Shown here: positions 46,832 to 60,541 of the stretch, in pieces
Layout: every line of letters starts with the position of its first letter
How positions within the stretch are numbered: the stretch's first letter is position 1
Source of the DNA: Talinum fruticosum
Taxonomy: Eukaryota > Streptophyta > Magnoliopsida > Caryophyllales > Talinaceae
Direction of reading: 5' to 3'
Assembly: GCA_021018815.1 (NCBI GenBank)
Contig: JAITYX010000042.1
Span: 1,379,001-1,443,000, forward strand
Length of the DNA: 64,000 bases
Translations under genes and position numbers: made by a program
The notes under the pieces: model-generated
The model's input: only the letters and a program-made list of their open reading frames with translations
The model's database searches: none
What the model was told of the DNA's origin: nothing

Positions 46832-49800
46832 TTACATATTCTTCAGTAATTCATCATACCACTGTCCATGAACACTCCTCGACAACATTGCCATGACAAT
46901 TAGCACTTCTGCAACTTCCATCACCTTATCAGCAAGAAGGGCAGCACCCACGCGGCGGAGTGTTGACTCGACCAGTCGCCTTCCCCTGCTCCCAGTACCA
47001 CCGAGCATGGCTGCTCTTTCAGCCAAGAAGATGACTCGGGACACACGTGTGAATATTGGGTCCCCCTCTTTCAAGCTTTTTGAGAGCATGTTTGTCACCA
47101 CCTCCTTTCTTGTTCGCAGCTTTTCCATGTCCACAACATGATTATCATCTGGCAATCTAATGATGGCATCAACAATCTCGGTGATACCCACATCTTCCAC
47201 ATTATCTAGCAGCTCAGAGAGCTGTTTAGCAGATAGAGAAATAATGCTTTCCATGTCTGATGGGCTTGTTACTAGGTGCTCACTAAGCAGGGTTTGTCGG
47301 AGGACCAGCATACTGGAAAGAGTGAAAGACATCAGCAGTATGAGCATGAGAGAATTGTTGTCCATCAAATACTGACTAAAGTCGCCATGAGCGAGCAACT
47401 AGGGAAGGAGAATAGATGAGAGGATAAACCAACCTGGTAGAAATGACGACAATCTTCTGGAGTAGAGACTGAGCACATCTTAGTCTGGATATATTAAGCT
47501 TCAGGGTTTCAGGAAGGGCCTCTAGCGACAGCGCCTCAATGCCACTGATCAACTTTAATAAACCGAGCCTGATCAACAGATCAATCTTTTCTCCTTGGCA
47601 CTCTGGTTGGTGTTTGCCTGAAGAATTCATGGCATTGTCCACAAATTAAAATTAAAAAACCACCCCTGCTTTCTCGACAAATGTTCAAAATATGATAAAC
47701 AAATGGTTTTCAGGATCAGACCTGCTGTGATAACCTCTAAAGATCGCATTCTTGATGTCACTGATACACTTCCTCCTGTTCGAAGAGTAGTGGGCAGTGA
47801 CTCCTGGTTACTTGCCATCTGATTAGTTGGTAATGTTGATAGTGAATTTGCATGTTCGGCCCACTCCTGCTCTGCATCAATCCTTGTCAGAGACAGCCAA
47901 CTCTTTGTCAGTGGTAAAGAGACGGAAGCATTAGATGGAGGTCCATATCGATTTGAAAAGGCTTTTCGCAGATATTCTAACCCAGCTGGCCCCTTGATCA
48001 TTGGCTCGATCATTCTTATACGTGCTCTACTGATTTCTCGCTTTAGACTCTGCCAGAAGGTGGGGATGAGTGAGCAATCAAGATATACGAACAAAACAAT
48101 TGTATTAACAATAAATATGCAGGTGCTTGCTATGGCTGTATACCTGAATCTGGTGAAGGATAAATTGGAGACCCTTGATGACTGCAATTGCACATGAGGA
48201 AATAGAACTGTCTCCAGCTTTTGAAACCTCTCTCAATTCTTGTAACAGCTTTCGGTGAGTAGCCTTCATCTCGTCATCATTTGCAGGAGCTGACAGCTTC
48301 TCAAGAGTTACCAAAGCATACTCCAAGATATTTCCCAGATAATTCATGTCCAATGTTCCAGATTTCAACACCTGTGGAATCAAGAGAAAGACAGCTATCA
48401 ATGTACATCCACAGCTATTGTGATGGTACACACTTGGCTATCTTGCCTAGTGGGCTTGGCACCATTAATTACCTGGGAGAGGATATCTATGTCAATAGTA
48501 TTGGTAATCTCTTCTCGCCAACTGCTGGGGGACATCTTGCACAGTTCATCCCTGACTTCAGTCATAAGCTTAAGGACCCAACTAAAGTCGGGCTGCTCCT
48601 GCTTCATAGATTCTGTAATACCATCCCAAAACGCCTTTTCCATCGTCTCTTTGATTTTTGCCTGGATGTAAATAGTGAAGAGGTGAGGAATTCACATATC
48701 AAAAGAACACTCAGCTAAGGCATAAACCAAACAGTTAGCAGGAAACATGACAGGAAAATTTTCACACACCTTAACATCATAATCGTCTCCACTGTTGACG
48801 TTAAGGTTATCAGCAAAATCATGACGATATTGATGAACTATCTCGTTCACTAGTAGTTCATTCTCTGTGACAGGTGGCGTGTCATTGTTCAATTCTTGGG
48901 CTGCAGCTATGTCTTCTTTGAACAATGACCGCACCACACTGCTTGGTCGTTCACTAACACCAGGCCTGTCGCTCGGTTCACCAGAGACTGGAGATGGTTG
49001 GCCATCAGATGAATAAGAGTAACCAGATGACGAAATGTGGGCAACAGGGGAAGATAATGGACTTCCAAACTCCTTTGATGCAAAGAATTTAGTTCGCACA
49101 CCTGCAAGTGCACTCTCCATGCGTTCAATGCCAGCATCACCACTCAGATTCAGCACTTTTGCTTTTAAAAGCATTTGGTCTTCCATTACCTAGCATCAGC
49201 AACAAATTCAAGGGAAGACTTAGCACAATGAAGCGAGATAACAGAAAATAAAGGAAAACCTAATGGTTTCTTACCTGTTTCCGGATAGCTTTCATGTCAT
49301 GGGTAAGACCACCACTGTTGTCTCCATTAGGAGTTACCTTACAGGTATGCATCATTGATAGCTCCAATTGGCAAGCAGTTCTGACCAAATCCTCCTCTAA
49401 TAGTTTAGCGTCCCTAACTTTCCACACAGTAAAGCAATATAAATATGAGCACCAAGCTCTATCAAATGCCTCTAACTGCGATCTGAAAGTCATGAGTGCA
49501 GCATCCAAGGAGTTGACACTATGACCTTCTAATATTACATTCAGCAGCAACTCAAACTCTTGAATAAACTTCACTGCAGCCTCAGCTAGGGCAGACTCAT
49601 GCACCCCTTTCCCACTAAGTACAGCATCTGGGTGACCCAATATCATATATGCACAGAGAACAATTCTCATGGGATACCTAGACATTGTACAGCTGCCATT
49701 AGCAATGTCCTCTCCAGCCACAGGTTTCTTTTGTCTCCGGCTCCTGCTTGTGTGGCTAATATTACGCTTACGCTTTGGAGTTGCAACACGGTTAAGAAGG

Positions 49801-52800
49801 TGATCGATGTTCTCCATGCCACCTAAATATCTGGTTCCCTGTTGGACTTTCAGATGGACTTCAAGACGACCAAGCAACAATTTCACAGCCTTCAGTGTGG
49901 CATCTGATTCAATCTGGAACGCAAGCTGCTCGAAAGGCATTGACTTCACTGATTTTTCATTGATGTTCAAGGCTGCAAAAGCTTTTGCCAATGAATATGT
50001 AGTTCCTTTTGACTTCATAAACCGTCTCCAGCACCTAAAAAAGATGCAATTTGTCACACCACAGTCAGAAGTCTGCAGACTCAGGATTGAAGAGTAAGGA
50101 TTTAAGAAATGGCAGTAGAAGTATACCAAGCAGATGGCAGTCCAAGTAGTTCCACAAAATAACAGTTACCACAGCAACATAACCATGTTGGGGGTCAGAT
50201 CACTCTAAACAAAAATAACACCATCCCCAAGGTACATAAATAAAAACATGGATCAATAACAACATGACAACTCAGCAAGAAAACACAAGTCAAAACCACA
50301 CGTTCATACACAAAATTGTACACATGTATGATGGACAAAAATTAAGCATGGGTCCAAACTCTTGCCGCAGCAAGGTTGTGAAGGTCAACATGTAAAACGG
50401 CCTTATCCTGCCATTGGCTGTCAAAGATATACACATAAGCATATTCATCCAAAAGTAACAAGCACAATAACTGAGATTTTTTTACCTTGACAATTTTCTT
50501 GCAAGCTTTTCAGCCTGTTCATGTGTCATTCTATCATAAGCAAAAGAACAGTTTGCACCCTTTCGCTGCCTCAGAAGTTCACTTCTTTGTCTCCTTGCCT
50601 GCTCATCATCCAATACGGTTAATCTTACGAAGAAGAACAGAAAAAAATTATACAATCATAATAATTTAGATGCAGTTGTCATCATCAGCATAATTATATT
50701 TATGTCAGCAATTATTAGCACTGATGTGTAAGACAGCAAGCTCAAAAGAAATAAACATGCCATGAGTCGTTTTCAAGATAACATACCTTTTGCAAGCGAT
50801 CTTCCAGCTGATGCTTCTTTTTATTCTCTCCATTTCCCGCTGAATGTAAACAGAATTAGCTGCTTTCTGTACTTGCAGCAACCTCGCTTGTGCCTTCAAC
50901 CTCTCTGCTTCCAGCAATGCCAACCTTTTCCTCTCAGCAGCCGCACGGTTTCTGGTGAATTGCAGCACGCACACACTCCTTATATTTAATCTCCTGCATC
51001 GTCCTCCGCATCAATGACTGAGCCGTCCGCTCTTTCCTTGCAGCTCTCCGTTGCCTACGAAGTTTCAGAAGAAGCATCCGGTTTGCCTCTGCTTGCTTCA
51101 CCCGAGATTCCACCTTCTTAACCAATTCTCCCCGCTGTTCCTCAACCCGAGTTTCTACCCCACTTTTAGCAGCTTGCCGCATCTCATCTAACCTAGCCAA
51201 ACGCATCCGTGCCTTTGCAATAATGCTTGACCTGCATCGTGAATTTTTCTGTTATGAAATAATTTTCAAACAGGACAGACTGCTTTCAACTATATATATC
51301 AGCTCATGAGACCATCAACTCAACTATAGCCATCTGAGTCCTTCGACTTATGCTGCTAAAGGCAAAGAGAAAACTGCATCATAAAAATCAGAGCACAGAA
51401 TAACGTGTGCATCATTAAGACGAATTACCACCTTAAATTTTATTTAAAAGGTGACGAATCCATAATTAATGAAAAGGTATTCAGAAATTGAAGTTGACTA
51501 CGATATTATTAACATGATTGCTCCTCAGTCAATACATTGCTTAAAGGCCTCTGGGTTTTGTAACAGTATCAAGGCTAATTTCAGGAAATATTTAAGAATA
51601 AGTGGTTAGTTTGTTGCTCGCTTTATTTCACTGTTCCTAGCTTGTTTAACAGGGTTCTCCCTAGTTTATGGAAACATGTGCTTATCTAGGGTAGAAGATG
51701 TTCCTTTCTCTTTTGGCTAGGTAAAAATTTTTACTATTAAGGAAACTAAAAGGGCTTCATGCAAAGAAAAGATCCTACAAAAGAACTGAAGACATCTGCC
51801 AAGAAAAACTATCAAAAAGTGAAACAATATACCCCAAAATAGCAACGCAATCCAGATATATTTGATGCAGTAAAAAGAGTTTATTTATGATTTGAGATGG
51901 TATTACTTTCCGATTCTTGTCCAAAGAATGTTTTCTCAAGTAACTACCATTTGTCTTCCATAGTTTGGAAGCTTTAACATATGGCCAAATTGTTCATATA
52001 TTAATGAGTGATTATAAATACACGACTTAGATTGTTTCTTCGCTAAAACCACTTAATTTCCTCACCCTGTTTGCCTTTTCTATCTCCAGTCACTTGTCTT
52101 ATTTGCTTCTCTAATTGTCTCGATTCCTCTTCTCTTAGTCTACATCTTTCTAGATTCAGTGACTTGATACCACTGGTTCACACTTATGTTGCTTCTCTCT
52201 CACTCAATTTGATTAGAATTACAGGATTATTCTCACTTATGGTGTCCTTGTTATGTACTATGCTGTATGATTAAATTTTTCCAAGGCCATGTTAGATCCC
52301 CCACTCTCAGCCATGACACTCGAGACGGGATATCACGATGCATTGTCAGATACACTAGATGATTGATGACATTATGAAGCACCAGTTTTGGTTGATAGGC
52401 TCTGAATATAACTGGCTTCCCTAATTATAAAATCTGCAAGAGTTACTAGATCGTCAACTTACCTAGCAACCCCCACCCAACACAAAAAGAAAAGGGGAAC
52501 ACTAGCATATGCAGTGACCTGATCCTTGAACTCCCAACTAAAATTGGAGAAAAACACATTCACAACTGAACTTCATACCTTCTCTTAAACTGAATCAGAA
52601 TCGGTATTACAACAACAATAGCAAGAAAAATATACCTTTTCTGCTCAGCGGCATTGAGCTTTGCTTCAAGTCGCTGACCAAGTTCCACTTCTTGGAAAGA
52701 CGACTGAGATGGACTCCTCTGCTTCGGCCTTGCCTTGTTCGATAGCACTTCATAAAATTGCTGCAGCCACACAAACAGAAAATTCTCAGAGACAGCACCC

Positions 52801-53719
52801 ATGAAAACAAAAACAACGGAAGAATAAACAGTATCTAGTCTCCACTATATGCTTAAACACAGTAGCGAGATGGATAAAACCATAATCACAGATTAACAAC
52901 CATACAGCCTCAGTAGTTCAAACTTCAAAAAATACCATGTCGGCATCAATAAAAATGACTGCACGTCCATGCTGCCAGATATTCGAAAAGGAGTACAAAA
53001 AGACCCCTTTTTCTTGGCTGATTCCTTCTACTGACTCTGAAATTCACATAAAGAACTCTAATTGCCCAACAAGCAAATTAAAAACCGACAAATTTTTAGC
53101 AAACACTACGATCCTACATCATTAGCCACAGCAAACAATGGCTAAGCTCTGATGATGCCTACTCAAACAATATTAGCGTCAACTCCTTATTCTTTTGCTC
53201 AACTCAAAAATGAAACCCTAATTGTCCAATCAAATACTCAAGTACTAGAAATCAGCAAGAAAACTTTCGATCCTAATTTACCAAAGGCCTCTTGTCTTTC
53301 CTATCTAATTTTTGTACTTCACTTCCACAGAGTATTGCAGAAAACAAACTGCAAGTGCACTTTCTCTTCCAGACCAAGAAAAAAGAACCGTAATCGCCCC
53401 ACTCATTTGTTAATCAACACCAGAAACAAAAAAGAAACAATTTTACATAACTGAAGTGAGACGCAAAAATCGACTAAAAGAGTGAGAGAGAAGAGACGAA
53501 AACCTGACGACGGAGATCGGCCTCTTTAAGCTTAGCCTCGATATCTTCGGCGGTTGAGGCGCAACGAGGCTCAGAGAGGCGGCGCCGGAGCCGGCGAGGA
53601 AGCTTCGAAGTGGAAGAAGGGGACGGAGAATCGTTGGTCGGAAAACTCAAGGCAACTCCGGCGCCAGCCATCTTCTCCGATTCCTTCAACTCCACACCAG
53701 AAGGCGATGAAGACGCCAT
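46832..53719 (-). CDS. T-complex protein 11 (TCP11) family protein, 1162 aa, with two single-base frame breaks in exon 3
   Basis: Large plant TCP11-domain protein; its molecular role in plants is unknown. Eleven exons in coding order: 53719-53504, 52760-52636, 51231-50787, 50598-50486, 50034-49275, 49189-48770, 48661-48473, 48371-48144, 48049-47722, 47617-47434, 47312-46832. All sites are GT/AG and phases agree, total 3489 nt. The N-terminus is Ser/Pro-rich. Next is a long charged coiled-coil stretch in exons 2-4 (for example [40 protein letters not shown]). The C-terminal half is the TCP11 domain ([20 protein letters not shown] at its start, later [20 protein letters not shown] and [20 protein letters not shown]). 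In exon 3 an extra base at 50947-50948 (AAACCGTG for AAACGTG) and a missing base in the T run at 50818-50822 shift the frame out and back. Together they are neutral for downstream exons. Confidence 0.92.
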
Positions 53720-56114
53720 TTAAGGAAAAATACAGTTACAAATATATAATCAAATAATCAACAAACTTACGATCAAAGAAATACTAAATTAGTAAGTATT
53801 TTCGCATTCAGAGAAGCCGAATCATCAAAAAATATCCAAAAAAATCAAAATTCGACGTGTCTAGTTTGATCGATTCAAATTTTGATGTGGCAGTCTGAGA
53901 ATTTTCCAGGTTTATGATGATGGATCGTATAAACCAGGAGAGAGAGAGAGAGAGAGAGCTGTGAAGGAAAGGAAACTTTAAGAGTGAGAAATTGAATTTG
54001 CTGTTGCGCGTCTGAAATGCTATTGGGAAGTTTGTGCTAGGGGGTAGTTAAAGGCTGTGTTTGGTTATGCTGATGGATGACAAATTAATCCGAAATTATA
54101 ACTTTGATGACATAACATATTTTGATAATATGATTTAGTTTATTTTGTTTTAAAAAAGTCACGAAAATAAGAAATAAATTTTAAAATATTTAATCAGGAC
54201 TTTTGATAAATTTTTATATATGTTAATTTTTTTTATTTTGATACAAAAAAGGAGCTAAGTCCCCGAAGAAAGTAGTATTAGTTATTAATAAATTGGGTCA
54301 AAAGGCCTCTACAACATCTACAAAAAGTAACTCATTGATTTCCCTCGGAGGGGTACGGAGAGGGTCTTTTTTTTAACAATATATAGATTATTAATTTTTT
54401 TATTATAAATATAATTTTTTAACATCTTTTTAACATTGTTTGTTTTATAATGGCGAATATAAATTTAGACTAATCATATTCTTTACTTGTGATATAATTT
54501 TAACTACATATTCATTGTCTTTTTATTGTTAAATATATTGGATGAATTATATCATTGTAATATTTTTTATTATTAATCTTATTTATAAATATAGTTGTTA
54601 AATATTTACTTTTTTAATTAATAATTTCTTAAGGTCCAGATTAATATATGATAACTTGAAGAAAGTTTGGTTACAACTGGATTCGATTGTGGTTACGAGG
54701 CATGCTTGAGAGGAAAAAAGAATGGCACCCCAAATTCATGCCTATAATCTCTCAATGTAATCAACTAGTATAAAAGTTAGAGTGAGAGGTCAAAATTACT
54801 CATTGGTGCAGAGAAGTCAATCAAGTGATCGACGGATTATCTAAATTAGATTTAGAATTGAGTCGAGGATATCATTTTTTGAATCTCATGTTACTGAAAT
54901 TAAAGATTTATTTTTGCAAATAATGTAGGCACCACTTAGCTCAGATTGATAAGATAATAATAATATTTTTCGGGGCTTAGCCCTCTTCTGTAAAAAAAAA
55001 ATTAAAAAAACCTTATCTAATATTATAATATTGGATTTGGTTTTAAAATATCTCATTTTTAAATTTAATTTTAAAATTTAAATGTAGGAGGGCCCTCATC
55101 TAGAAACGTCAGCGTCTCATGTACTGGAATTTTCTTTTCCTTTTTCCAGGACTGCTTTTTCTTTATCCATCCAAAGTCCAAACTGGGCTTAACCTGACCG
55201 TTTTATGGGCCATGCCACGTATGCTACCAATAATTTTGATTCATTGCCACACATTTTTCACATTCTACAAAAAGAAGGCAAATAAAATTATAGAGTTCAA
55301 TAAAATAAAAAAAAGTTAAGAAGGGATTATTATTTGTTATAAAAATTATATTTAGAAAAATAAAAATTAAAGAAGATTACTATTAGAAAGATAGTTTCGA
55401 ACGGATATCGTATTTAATCCCTAAATTTTATTAATAATAGAATTAAACTGCTATATATGCATATACACTATAAACATGATCGTAACAATAATAGTGAATC
55501 TACAAGCACACTATTGGACGTGATATGAAAAATGCTAGTTATATATGGCAGTATTTTTAATGCGCACAGTTTTTTATAAGGTCGGCTATCTTATATTAGG
55601 AGTATTGATTTTTATTGTCGAGTATTAATTAACGTGAGAGTTGTGTGGTGAGTACTTCTTTGCGTCCACTTTTTTGGTCAATTAACTATTGAAGGTAACA
55701 AATCTAGTATTATGGTTAACAAAAAATTATATGTTTTATTTTTATGAGACATAAATAAGACTTTTATATCTAAAAGGGGTAAGTAATTGAAACGGGAGTA
55801 GTGAATAATAAGCTCGTAGGGATAAGTAATTGCCTTTTTCCTTTTTTTTTCTTGTAATAATCCATAATTAAAAAAACACAATTAGGATAAAGCCTTCCTT
55901 TAAATAAAAAAATTCGTAAATAATTTTATTAAATATTATTTCTCCATTCCATAGTATATAAAATGAAAAGCAAAAATCTCCAAGTGCCCAAATGATAGAC
56001 CTAGATCCAAAACAAATAAATAAAAAAACACACACAATTTTAACTAAATTATTTATTCTTAATATAGTCTCTTTAAATTGAAGATTAAAGAGGATAACAA
56101 CATAATTTAATTAA
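53720..56114. other. Upstream region of TCP11-like gene and AT-rich spacer
   Basis: A (GA)n tract at 53939-53958 lies about 220 bp upstream of the ATG, within the probable leader or promoter. The rest is AT-rich, with no gene or RNA recognised. Confidence 0.5.
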
Positions 56115-57316
56115 TTATTTCTTCTTGTACTTTTTGCACCAAATGCTCTTTCCATTGACGAGGAAGTGTGTCACCTCTTGGTCCTTCAACACCATCCATG
56201 TAGTTGTACGGCTATAAAACACTACTTTCCCGAACAATGGTTGTTTTGTAGGATCGTCGTAGTGTATGTAAACCCTCTCCACGCATTTTCCGAAAATCCT
56301 AATTACGTGTGTGGAACAACGACGATAACAGTAACAATAATAAATATCAGAGTCATAAAAATTAGTAAAATTAAATATATCATAGATCAATTCATAATTA
56401 TATAGATGGTCAAAAAAAGAAGAAGATCGGAGCCATATAAATTAATGAAATTAAATATTGTGTTAGAGATGTATTTACGTAATATTTAGACAATAAAAAG
56501 AAATAATAAGTACTTGATTGATTTATTTATTTTTTTTGGATGATAGTTGAAAAGTTGGCCAACATTAATCATGCAATTAGATCTATCAAGTTTTCTCAAG
56601 ATTGAAGCTTTTTAAAATTTATCAAACGGATTTAAATATATACTCAAATTCATATTATTTGATCTAACTTGGTATTCTATGAACTGCTATTAAATTTACG
56701 TCACTTTATCTACTTAGATCTCTATAGAATAGTTTTGGAATTTTCACAGAAGAATTAAAATTTTTAGAGTTTTTAAAGAGGTTGTGAAGACCTAAAAACA
56801 TTTAATATTTCGAAGAGTGACACTGAAGTCTTTGCAAAAAGGGTAAAAGTTTAACAAAGTCAACAATCTGAAATTTAAAGGGAAAATCTAAATTTTAAAA
56901 ATTATATCCATGAAGTTTCAGTACTGAAAAAAGGGGTAAAAAGTTTAACAAAGTCAGAGATATGAAATTTAAAGGGAAAATCTAAATTTCAAAAATGATA
57001 TCCATGGTGTTTCAGAACTTTTAGTACGTACAATTTTAAAATTTAAACTATCATTCTGACAATCCTAAAATGTGCATTAAACATAAAATTTTTAGAAAGC
57101 ACGTAGCAATCATGCACAAATAAATATCTATCATGTACATTAATTTATATATAAAATATATATATACCTGTTGAAAAAATTGCGAACTTGCAAATGAGAG
57201 AGAGGATAACCATTTGAGAAAGTGATATAAACACTCCTCTCTGGCTCAGAGCCTCTCTCCTTGAAGGGATCAAATGACTTTGCATTAGGGTTCAACTTTG
57301 AATGCTCCATAACCAT
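56115..57316 (-). CDS. Small PAM2-motif plus RRM-like protein
   Basis: Two exons, 57316-57168 and 56298-56115, giving about 110 aa. The N-terminus carries a PAM2 motif, SKLNPNAKSFDP, which matches the Lx-NxxAxxFxP consensus for binding the MLLE domain of poly(A)-binding protein. The rest looks like one RRM fold: beta-1 SVYITFSNGYPLS, helix HLQVRNFFNRIFGKCVERVY, beta-strands around LFGKVVFYSRTTTWMVL and VTHFLVNGKSIWCKKYKKK. RNP1 is weak: it reads LFGKVVF where classical RRMs have (K/R)G(F/Y)(G/A)FVxF. A start at the second ATG (57310) is equally possible. A TATA box (TTATAAATAG on the coding strand, 57417-57426) lies about 100 bp upstream. Function, probably in mRNA binding or translation, is inferred. 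The 869-bp intron contains a 94-bp tandem duplication. Confidence 0.8.
56841..57018. repeat. 94-bp tandem duplication in PAM2-RRM gene intron
   Basis: Two adjacent copies share aagtttaacaaagtc, gaaatttaaagggaaaatct and atatccatg in the same order, offset by about 94 bp. They differ by a handful of substitutions. Confidence 0.85.
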
Positions 57317-57416
57317 CAATTGAATAAAAGGGGATAACCTAATTAAATTAATTAATTAATTAAATTATAATTAGAGTATCAGAAAAATGGGTTTGGAAAA
57401 ACTCAGGGAAGCCACC

Positions 57417-57426
57417 CTATTTATAA
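57417..57426 (-). promoter_or_regulatory. TATA box of PAM2-RRM gene
   Basis: On the minus strand TTATAAATAG matches the plant TATA consensus about 100 bp upstream of the start codon. This predicts transcription starting near 57390. Confidence 0.6.
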
Positions 57427-60400
57427 TTGAGAAAAGGTTAAAAAATAAATTAAAAAATAAAGGATGGGTATGGGGATGATTTCCTGAAGAAGTAAGAAAT
57501 CTAACCCACAAAAATGTTATTTTCATGGGATGAGAATCTGATCAGGATTCATTAACATTTCAGTCTACTCAAACTTTGGCAATGATGATCCAGTAATTTG
57601 CTCTTACACCACTCAAAATGGTGCAACTTTTCAGTGCTAGCCTTCGTACTAATAAGATAACTTATCTGCATGGCATTCTCCCCCTTTCTAGTTTCCGTGC
57701 CGATGGACTGGAGAGCGACAATTATGTACGTGTGACAACCATTGATATACCGTCAACCGAGAGAGATCATTTTATATAAGAATTTGTATTTTCGTAGGAA
57801 GACCCTTTTATATATACGGCTCATCTTGATGGGTAGTTAATCAACTCGCAAAGTCGTGAAGATGTCTTCTGTTGTTGCATCATTACTTAAGTTACGTTAT
57901 ATAAGATCGATAACTATCGAGTTTTATGATGTAGTTAATTAACGTAAATCAAGTACTAAGTATTGTCGTACAAAGTTTTTCTATTTTTGTTTTACAAGCT
58001 AACCCATTTATATAGTTGATCAGATAATTAATAAAGAGCAATATTAAAGAAATGAGAGTGATTTTATGGCAAAATTTAGGATTTTTTTATGTACATGACC
58101 GAAGAACATTACATTATATTATTCATGATCTCAATAATTGAACAAAATCAAGTTGGATATTTTGCTAATTACATGCAAGTTAAAGGGAGAGGGAAAACCA
58201 ATCCTATTAGAGGTTAGAAAAATTTTATGAACAAAATAAGGAAAAATATATTCCCTAAACCATAAAATATTCTCTAGCTGGCTCTGTCTGCCACAAAATG
58301 AACTCTCTTCAACTATCAAGGATGAAAGGGTATTCAGGTATGTATGAGAAAAGAAATAAAAAATCCAGAAAATATTCTGTGCACTTTTCAAATTCCTTTA
58401 TTTCATCTTCAATTTCAGTACCAAGATTTTTTTCTTTTAAAAAATAAAGGATTTGTTCTTGTTGGTTTGTTTAGTGTGCCACGATTTGCTGCTGTTATGT
58501 GAGTGTAGTGTGAGTGGTATACAGTGTCATAGCTATTGAAATATGAGGATTAGCCAATTGCATGGGATTAGCCAAATGGGTTGGTTTATAATGCTGGTAC
58601 TACTTTGTGCACCAACTGTTTGATGAAATGCCTCATTGGGGCTTGATTGATGAGTTCTGTTATGTTTCAGGGTGGCTCAGAGAGAGGATATGATGTAGTA
58701 GGACCGAAGCCTTGTGCTGTTGAAAAGGGCTTATATCGCGGTAAGAGTTCTTGGTAAAATTTGAATGAAATTTAACTTTGTCATGTTACTTCTTCGTTTA
58801 GAGATAGGAGGTGGGGAAGGTTTAAGTCAGTTTTATTACTTATTCTTATGTAGTTGTAGAGTTCTTGGGGGAAAAAATCTGGTATTGAATTGAATATAAG
58901 CAATACATGGAAGATCATGGCAGGAGCCTCAGGTCCTCTTCTGAATATCGTTGGAAATATTATGAGATACTGAACTTTTAGTGTTTCAAAGAAGGCACAG
59001 ATTAAAAATCAAAACCCAACTTCAAGCATAGAGGACTACATCTTAACCGTTGAAGTATTAACTAGTCATTGTACCTTTCATTTTAAGTAACGGCAACAAT
59101 ATTGCCCTTGTGTACTCAACATCTAAAGGAACCAAACAGTATGGATTAGTTGAGTTTGATGTTTTTATGTGTCTGTCTTGATGGTCAACTTTAAATGACT
59201 TATCTCTTTGCATGTCACATGTATATTGAGAACCTTTTCTCTAACTTTATTGCAGAGAAGAAAACACTTCAGAGGTCTGCAGGTCTGCTACTCATCACGT
59301 AAATGTAGGCGTCACTTTCAGATAGGTAAGCTATTCTGCTAGTATTCCTCTTTTCACCCATCTCATATTATTATTGTTTTGTTTTAGAAAACTTTTTGCA
59401 GGGAAGTTCATCCCATGTGTCAAGTCACACAGTTAGTGTGGTTGTTCATGTTAGCATGGGACTGTATGCGTGAGCCTGTTCTCACTGTTGCCATTTCTTC
59501 AGAGACTTGACGTTATACAATCTCTTTATGCTGGATGTGTTGCTAAGACGATCAAGTAGAAGCTTCAAATGGTGATGTAGCTTGCTTAGTTATTGATATG
59601 CAGCCTTTTTTCTCCGACTCTTTAACTTTACTGCTAAAAAGACAACCACTGTGTTGTTTATTATGTCCGTCAGATTTACTTATTATGTGTTGCTTGGGGC
59701 GCACGTCACACACCCCTCTCTCGACGAGCTATATTTCTAACTGTTTATTATGTCCGTCAAATGGAAAACAGTTGTTACAACTTCTATTAATTAATTGGTG
59801 AGAGTTTCTTTATCAGGTGATGAAATAATATGACCGGTAACATAATTGAGTAGCATGCATGAAAATATAATCTCCAATTTCTCTGTGAATTTCCCCAGTG
59901 ATATTCTATTGTTCAAATATCTGCGCCTACACTTCCATATATGTTAACCAGCCTCATTGGGTGCTAATATGCTGGTGCCTCCAGCCTCTAAGTACCGCTG
60001 TTTTTGGTGTAGACTTGTTTACATTCCTTGCAATATAAAGCATCTTATCAATTATGAGTAATTGATTGCATGGTTTTGTCCTTGTAATTACGGTAGGTGA
60101 AAAGTTTGTTCTATGATGGTTCTGAAGTAATGCCATGTTGGATGCATAATACAGATTTGAACCATCCTGCATTATATGCCTTGAAGTTTCTCTCAAAATC
60201 CCTATATTCATTAGTCTGCAATATCTGCATTGTTTTTCTTCAATACTCCAGGCACAAGCTTGTTCGTTCCTTTAGTGAGATTTTTAGTGGTGTCACATTT
60301 GCTTGATACTGTGTTTTAGAGAACAATTGTTGGAGAAATGTTGCAATACTGAGACTTCCCCTGGATTAGGCGATAGGTGATCTGTTTGGTTATGTAGTTA

Positions 60401-60541
60401 AACAGCAAATATAATAGCTTTTCTAGCAAAGGATAAATTGGTAGGAAAAAGCATTGTTGCTAGCAATTGAGAGCTTATCGAATTATTGATACCGAGAGAT
60501 GGTCTTCTGTTGAAGCAATATTTCACTATCTGCAAAAGCTG
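57427..60541. other. Mostly non-coding spacer with two candidate orphan exons
   Basis: AT-rich from 57427 to about 58440. From there to 60541 base composition is less AT-rich and transcript-like, but only the two exon candidates at 58671-59302 (listed separately) stand out. No family could be recognised. Confidence 0.45.
58671..59302 (+). other. Two candidate exons of an unidentified or relic gene
   Basis: A 70-nt segment (58671-58740) is bracketed by a strong acceptor (tatgtttcag) and donor (gtaaga). A second acceptor (ctaactttattgcag) opens at 59256. Spliced together, the frame stays open: GGSERGYDVVGPKPCAVEKG, then LYREKKTLQRSAGLLLIT, stop at 59300-59302. No upstream start exon was found within the window and the product is not recognised. 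It could be the end of a gene relic, a long non-coding RNA, or chance. Confidence 0.25.

Noticed and set aside
60097..60306. 69-codon plus-strand frame
   Set aside because: No homology or splice signals that would join it to the candidate exons at 58671-59302.
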